Shown here in pieces: positions 6,178-7,615 of a DNA stretch of 7,615 nucleotides. Under the pieces are notes generated by a model. That model was not told the origin of the DNA. It searched no databases and worked only from the letters and a program-made list of their open reading frames with translations. The stretch comes from Campylobacterales bacterium (lineage in GTDB: Bacteria > Campylobacterota > Campylobacteria > Campylobacterales > Arcobacteraceae). The position numbers and the translations under genes are program-made. Position 1 is the first letter of the stretch; every line of letters starts with the position of its first letter. The DNA is taken from assembly GCA_019752775.1 (NCBI GenBank), contig JAIELU010000110.1, forward strand, positions 1-7,615, given 5' to 3'.

Positions 6178-7230
6178 TTATCCTCTTACTTCGATGTCAA
6201 CATCAATTGCACCCATTTCTTTAATCATTTTTAAAGTATCAATAATTTCAGTCATAGGTAATTTCATAACTTTCATAGCTCTTACTAAATCAGAAATTGT
6301 TGGTGTTCCTTTTGTATTAATCATTGCATTATCAATATTTATAATAGGTTTATCAGCAATTTTTACATTGTCTCCAATATCAACACCAGGATTTTGAGAA
6401 GGATCTTTCCATCCAGCATCGTTTAATCCAGATTTTGTGATTCTAATAGAAAATGAATCTCTTGCAATTGTAACAGGAGAAATTGGAATATCTCCACCTG
6501 TAATAACAGATTCTCTTCCCATATCAACAATAACTTTTTTTCTAAATATTTCAGCATCAAGTTCTATATTTTCAATTATAGAAATAAATTTTACAATTGA
6601 AATATCATTTGGTTTAGCAATTTCTACTGTTCTTGTATCAACAGCACTTGCAAGTTTTTTCCCAAATTTGTCATTTATTTTGGTTTCAATTAAATCTGCA
6701 TTTCTAGCAGAGCTTTTATAAAGACTGAGCTGAATAGATTTTTCATCTTTTAAATTATAATCAATTTCATTTTCTACGGTTGCACCCTCATAAATAAACC
6801 CAGTAGTTTTATTGTTTTCATTTGCTACAATTGTTCCTTGAGCTAATGCATAAACATTCCCATCAACACCTTTTAATTGGGTAATTAAAAGTTCTCCATG
6901 ATCAACAGATTTTGAATCTCCAATAGTTGATACTTTTACTTTTATTTTATCCCCTTGTCGTGAAAATGCTGGTAATTCAGCCGTTACCATTACAGCTGCA
7001 ATATTTTTAGAGTTAATAGAACCAGCAGGAATTTTTATATAAGAATTTCTTAAAAGATTTTGTAAAGATTGCATTGTAAATTTAGATTTATCTCCTGTTC
7101 CAGCAAGTCCAACTATTAATCCATAACCAATTAGTTGATTTTCTCTTATTCCTATTACATTAGAAATATCTTTGATAGTTTGCGAATACAAAGAAGACAA
7201 CAAAATTGTTACTATTAAAAAATATCTCAA
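6178..7230 (-). CDS. flgI: Flagellar P-ring protein FlgI
   Basis: The periplasmic P-ring subunit, which forms a bushing around the flagellar rod in the peptidoglycan. A Sec signal peptide is visible: a short basic start, a hydrophobic core (YFLIVTILLSSL) and likely cleavage after LYS, before QTIKDISNVIG. Family motifs follow, in numbering from the ATG at 7236: RENQLIGYGLIVGLAGTGD (31-49), AAVMVTAELPAFSRQGDKIKV (80-100, described here as a span), STIGD (103-107), DTRTVEI (200-206), GGDIPISPV (247-255) and LVRAMKVMK near the end. I chose the TTG at 7230 (350 residues) because AAGGA at 7240-7236 is five bases from it; the ATG at 7236 is two codons upstream, but its A is the last base of that same AAGGA, so it has no usable spacing. 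First gene of a two-gene unit with fliM. Confidence 0.93.
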   Translation of the reverse strand: MRYFLIVTILLSSLYSQTIKDISNVIGIRENQLIGYGLIVGLAGTGDKSKFTMQSLQNLLRNSYIKIPAGSINSKNIAAVMVTAELPAFSRQGDKIKVKVSTIGDSKSVDHGELLITQLKGVDGNVYALAQGTIVANENNKTTGFIYEGATVENEIDYNLKDEKSIQLSLYKSSARNADLIETKINDKFGKKLASAVDTRTVEIAKPNDISIVKFISIIENIELDAEIFRKKVIVDMGRESVITGGDIPISPVTIARDSFSIRITKSGLNDAGWKDPSQNPGVDIGDNVKIADKPIINIDNAMINTKGTPTISDLVRAMKVMKLPMTEIIDTLKMIKEMGAIDVDIEVRG

Positions 7231-7257
7231 TATCATCCTTCATTATTAATTGTTTTT

Positions 7258-7266
7258 ATTTTATCG
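7258..7266 (-). promoter_or_regulatory. Candidate promoter of flgI-fliM
   Basis: On the minus strand, CGATAAAAT (7266-7258) offers a TAAAAT -10 box about 28 bases before the TTG start. CGATAA also resembles the -10 core of flagellar sigma-28 promoters (GCCGATAA), but the matching -35 region (TACCTTTT at the expected distance) agrees poorly with TAAAGTTT. A housekeeping promoter is at least as likely. Confidence 0.35.
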
Positions 7267-7285
7267 AAAATTTAATAAAAAAAGG

Positions 7286-7291
7286 TATAAT
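7286..7291 (+). promoter_or_regulatory. -10 box for the truncated gene at 7326
   Basis: A consensus TATAAT lies at 7286-7291 with a T-rich and A-rich region upstream and no clear -35. Transcription would start near 7298, about 28 bases before the TTG at 7326. The promoter lies back to back with the candidate flgI promoter, so the two may compete. Confidence 0.5.
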
Positions 7292-7325
7292 CGAAGATAC
7301 TAAAATTATTTTACAGGGTTATAGA

Positions 7326-7418
7326 TTGAAGATTTACATTTATGGTAATCAAAGTTTCAAAAAAGAAATTCACGAAACATTAGAGCATTCAAATATAAAA
7401 TTTAAACTTGACAAATAG
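7326..7418 (+). pseudogene. 5' fragment of an unrecognised gene, stopped after 30 codons
   Basis: A TTG start at 7326, with AGGG at 7315-7318 and a TATAAT box further upstream, opens a frame reading LKIYIYGNQSF-KKEIHETLEHSNIKFKLDK and then TAG. The pattern (beta strand KIYIYG, an amphipathic helix, beta strand KFKL) looks like the beginning of a normal alpha/beta protein rather than a complete small one. The frame ends immediately after the sequence TTGAC (7408-7412), where IS200/IS605-like sequence begins. My reading is that an insertion cut the gene; the remainder may lie beyond the window. I do not recognise the family. An intact 30-residue peptide is the alternative. Confidence 0.5.
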
Positions 7419-7442
7419 CGGAATCCCCATGACTTTTTTTTT

Positions 7443-7511
7443 AATTCTTATTCGCTATTACAAAATTTATTTGATGCTGAAATAGAATTGAAAGAAAAAT
7501 ACAAAAACTAA
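7443..7511 (+). pseudogene. Possible C-terminal gene remnant
   Basis: Between the two CCCC repeats, a frame reads NSYSLLQNLFDAEIELKEKYKN before TAA at 7509-7511. The composition (amphipathic, rich in E and K) is typical of a protein C-terminus, and it has no start codon or ribosome binding site of its own. It is in the same frame as the truncated gene at 7326, separated by one TAG and about 24 bases. It could be the tail of that gene or cargo of the relic; it could also be chance. Confidence 0.25.
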
Positions 7512-7516
7512 AATTT

Positions 7517-7580
7517 ACTGATACTCTTTTAACACGAGTACCGGTGCATAGAGTGTTTCCAGCAACAAAAATCCCCATGA
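7517..7580 (+). ncRNA. Candidate omega-RNA-like (TnpB guide scaffold) remnant
   Basis: This stretch is much richer in G and C than its surroundings and can form small stems: TACTC (7522-7526) with GAGTA (7536-7540), and AACAC (7531-7535) with GTGTT (7553-7557), which interleave like a pseudoknot. It ends in AATCCCCATGA. TnpB guide RNAs typically come from this position, just inside the right end of the element. No promoter or TnpB is visible, so expression is doubtful. Confidence 0.25.
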
Positions 7581-7615
7581 ATAGTTTGAATTTTTTCTGT
7601 TCAAATTTTAAGATC

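Larger units (their letters stand above)
7422..7580 (+). repeat. 11-bp direct repeat AATCCCCATGA, 148 bp apart
   Basis: AATCCCCATGA occurs at 7422-7432 and 7570-7580. A CCCC run is rare in this AT-rich DNA, so two copies so close together are unlikely by chance. The sequences diverge right after the match (first copy followed by CTTTTTTTTT, second by ATAGTTTG). They may be two remnants of the same insertion-element end. Confidence 0.6.
7413..7605 (+). mobile_element. Possible IS200/IS605-type relic without transposase
   Basis: The segment starts right after TTGAC, the kind of short target that Y1-transposase (IS200/IS605) elements insert beside. It holds two copies of AATCCCCATGA (7422-7432, 7570-7580); GAATCCCCATGAC resembles the first arm of the hairpin at the right end of many TnpB elements. 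A structured region (7520-7570) precedes the second copy, as an omega-RNA scaffold would. A 7-bp inverted repeat (AATAGCG 7414-7420, CGCTATT 7453-7459) is also present. No tnpA or tnpB is encoded, and the expected second hairpin arm (TCATGGGGA) is missing after both copies, so this would be a decayed or non-autonomous remnant. The right boundary is a guess near TTCAA at 7600-7604. The identification rests on remembered family features and was not searched. Confidence 0.35.

Noticed and set aside
6101..6721. Plus-strand open frames at 6101-6397 and 6437-6721
   Set aside because: Both lie antisense to flgI and the start of fliM, whose protein motifs are unambiguous; their hydrophobic composition is what antisense of these genes gives.
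1..7530. A 12-bp inverted match between the first bases of the window (AAAAGAGTATCA) and TGATACTCTTTT at 7519-7530
   Set aside because: A 12-bp match is expected by chance among all pairs in 7.6 kb of AT-rich DNA, and the first copy is ordinary ankyrin-gene coding sequence.

Overview
This window is very AT-rich and gene-dense, with strongly A/T-biased codon use and AAGGA-type ribosome binding sites. The gene set and protein sequences suggest a Campylobacterota genome, most likely an Arcobacter/Aliarcobacter-type organism. That assignment is an inference from AT content, the flagellar proteins and the amt-amt-PII arrangement; no rRNA or other phylogenetic marker is present.

Layout. (1) Positions 1-944, minus strand: N-terminal 314 residues of an ankyrin-repeat protein that runs off the left edge. 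(2) Positions 945-1127: divergent intergenic region holding promoters for both flanking genes, an 11-bp tandem repeat and a 19-bp palindrome. (3) Positions 1128-5073, plus strand: a nitrogen block of two different ammonium transporters (Amt), a PII signalling protein and a class II dihydroorotase (pyrC) that overlaps the PII gene by one base. (4) Positions 5072-5098: a perfect hairpin serving as a shared terminator between convergent units. (5) Positions 5085-7230, minus strand: flgI (flagellar P-ring) followed one base later by fliM (flagellar switch). (6) Positions 7231-7325: divergent promoters. (7) Positions 7326-7615: the 5' end of an unrecognised gene that stops after 30 codons, followed by sequence resembling the ends and guide-RNA scaffold of an IS200/IS605 (TnpB-type) element, with no transposase in view.

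How the genes work together. The Amt proteins import ammonium; PII senses ATP/ADP and 2-oxoglutarate and typically blocks Amt when nitrogen is plentiful; PyrC closes the pyrimidine ring, and its translation is probably coupled to PII. FlgI and FliM belong to the flagellar motor and are a separate unit.

The most interesting observation is regulatory. Both amt promoters carry a related 19-bp AT-rich palindrome (TTG-N13-CAA, 15 of 19 bases identical), centred 40 and 41 bp upstream of the -10 box. This looks like the binding site of one shared regulator that I cannot name. The second is the apparent IS200/IS605-like relic at the right edge, which follows TTGAC and seems to break a gene.
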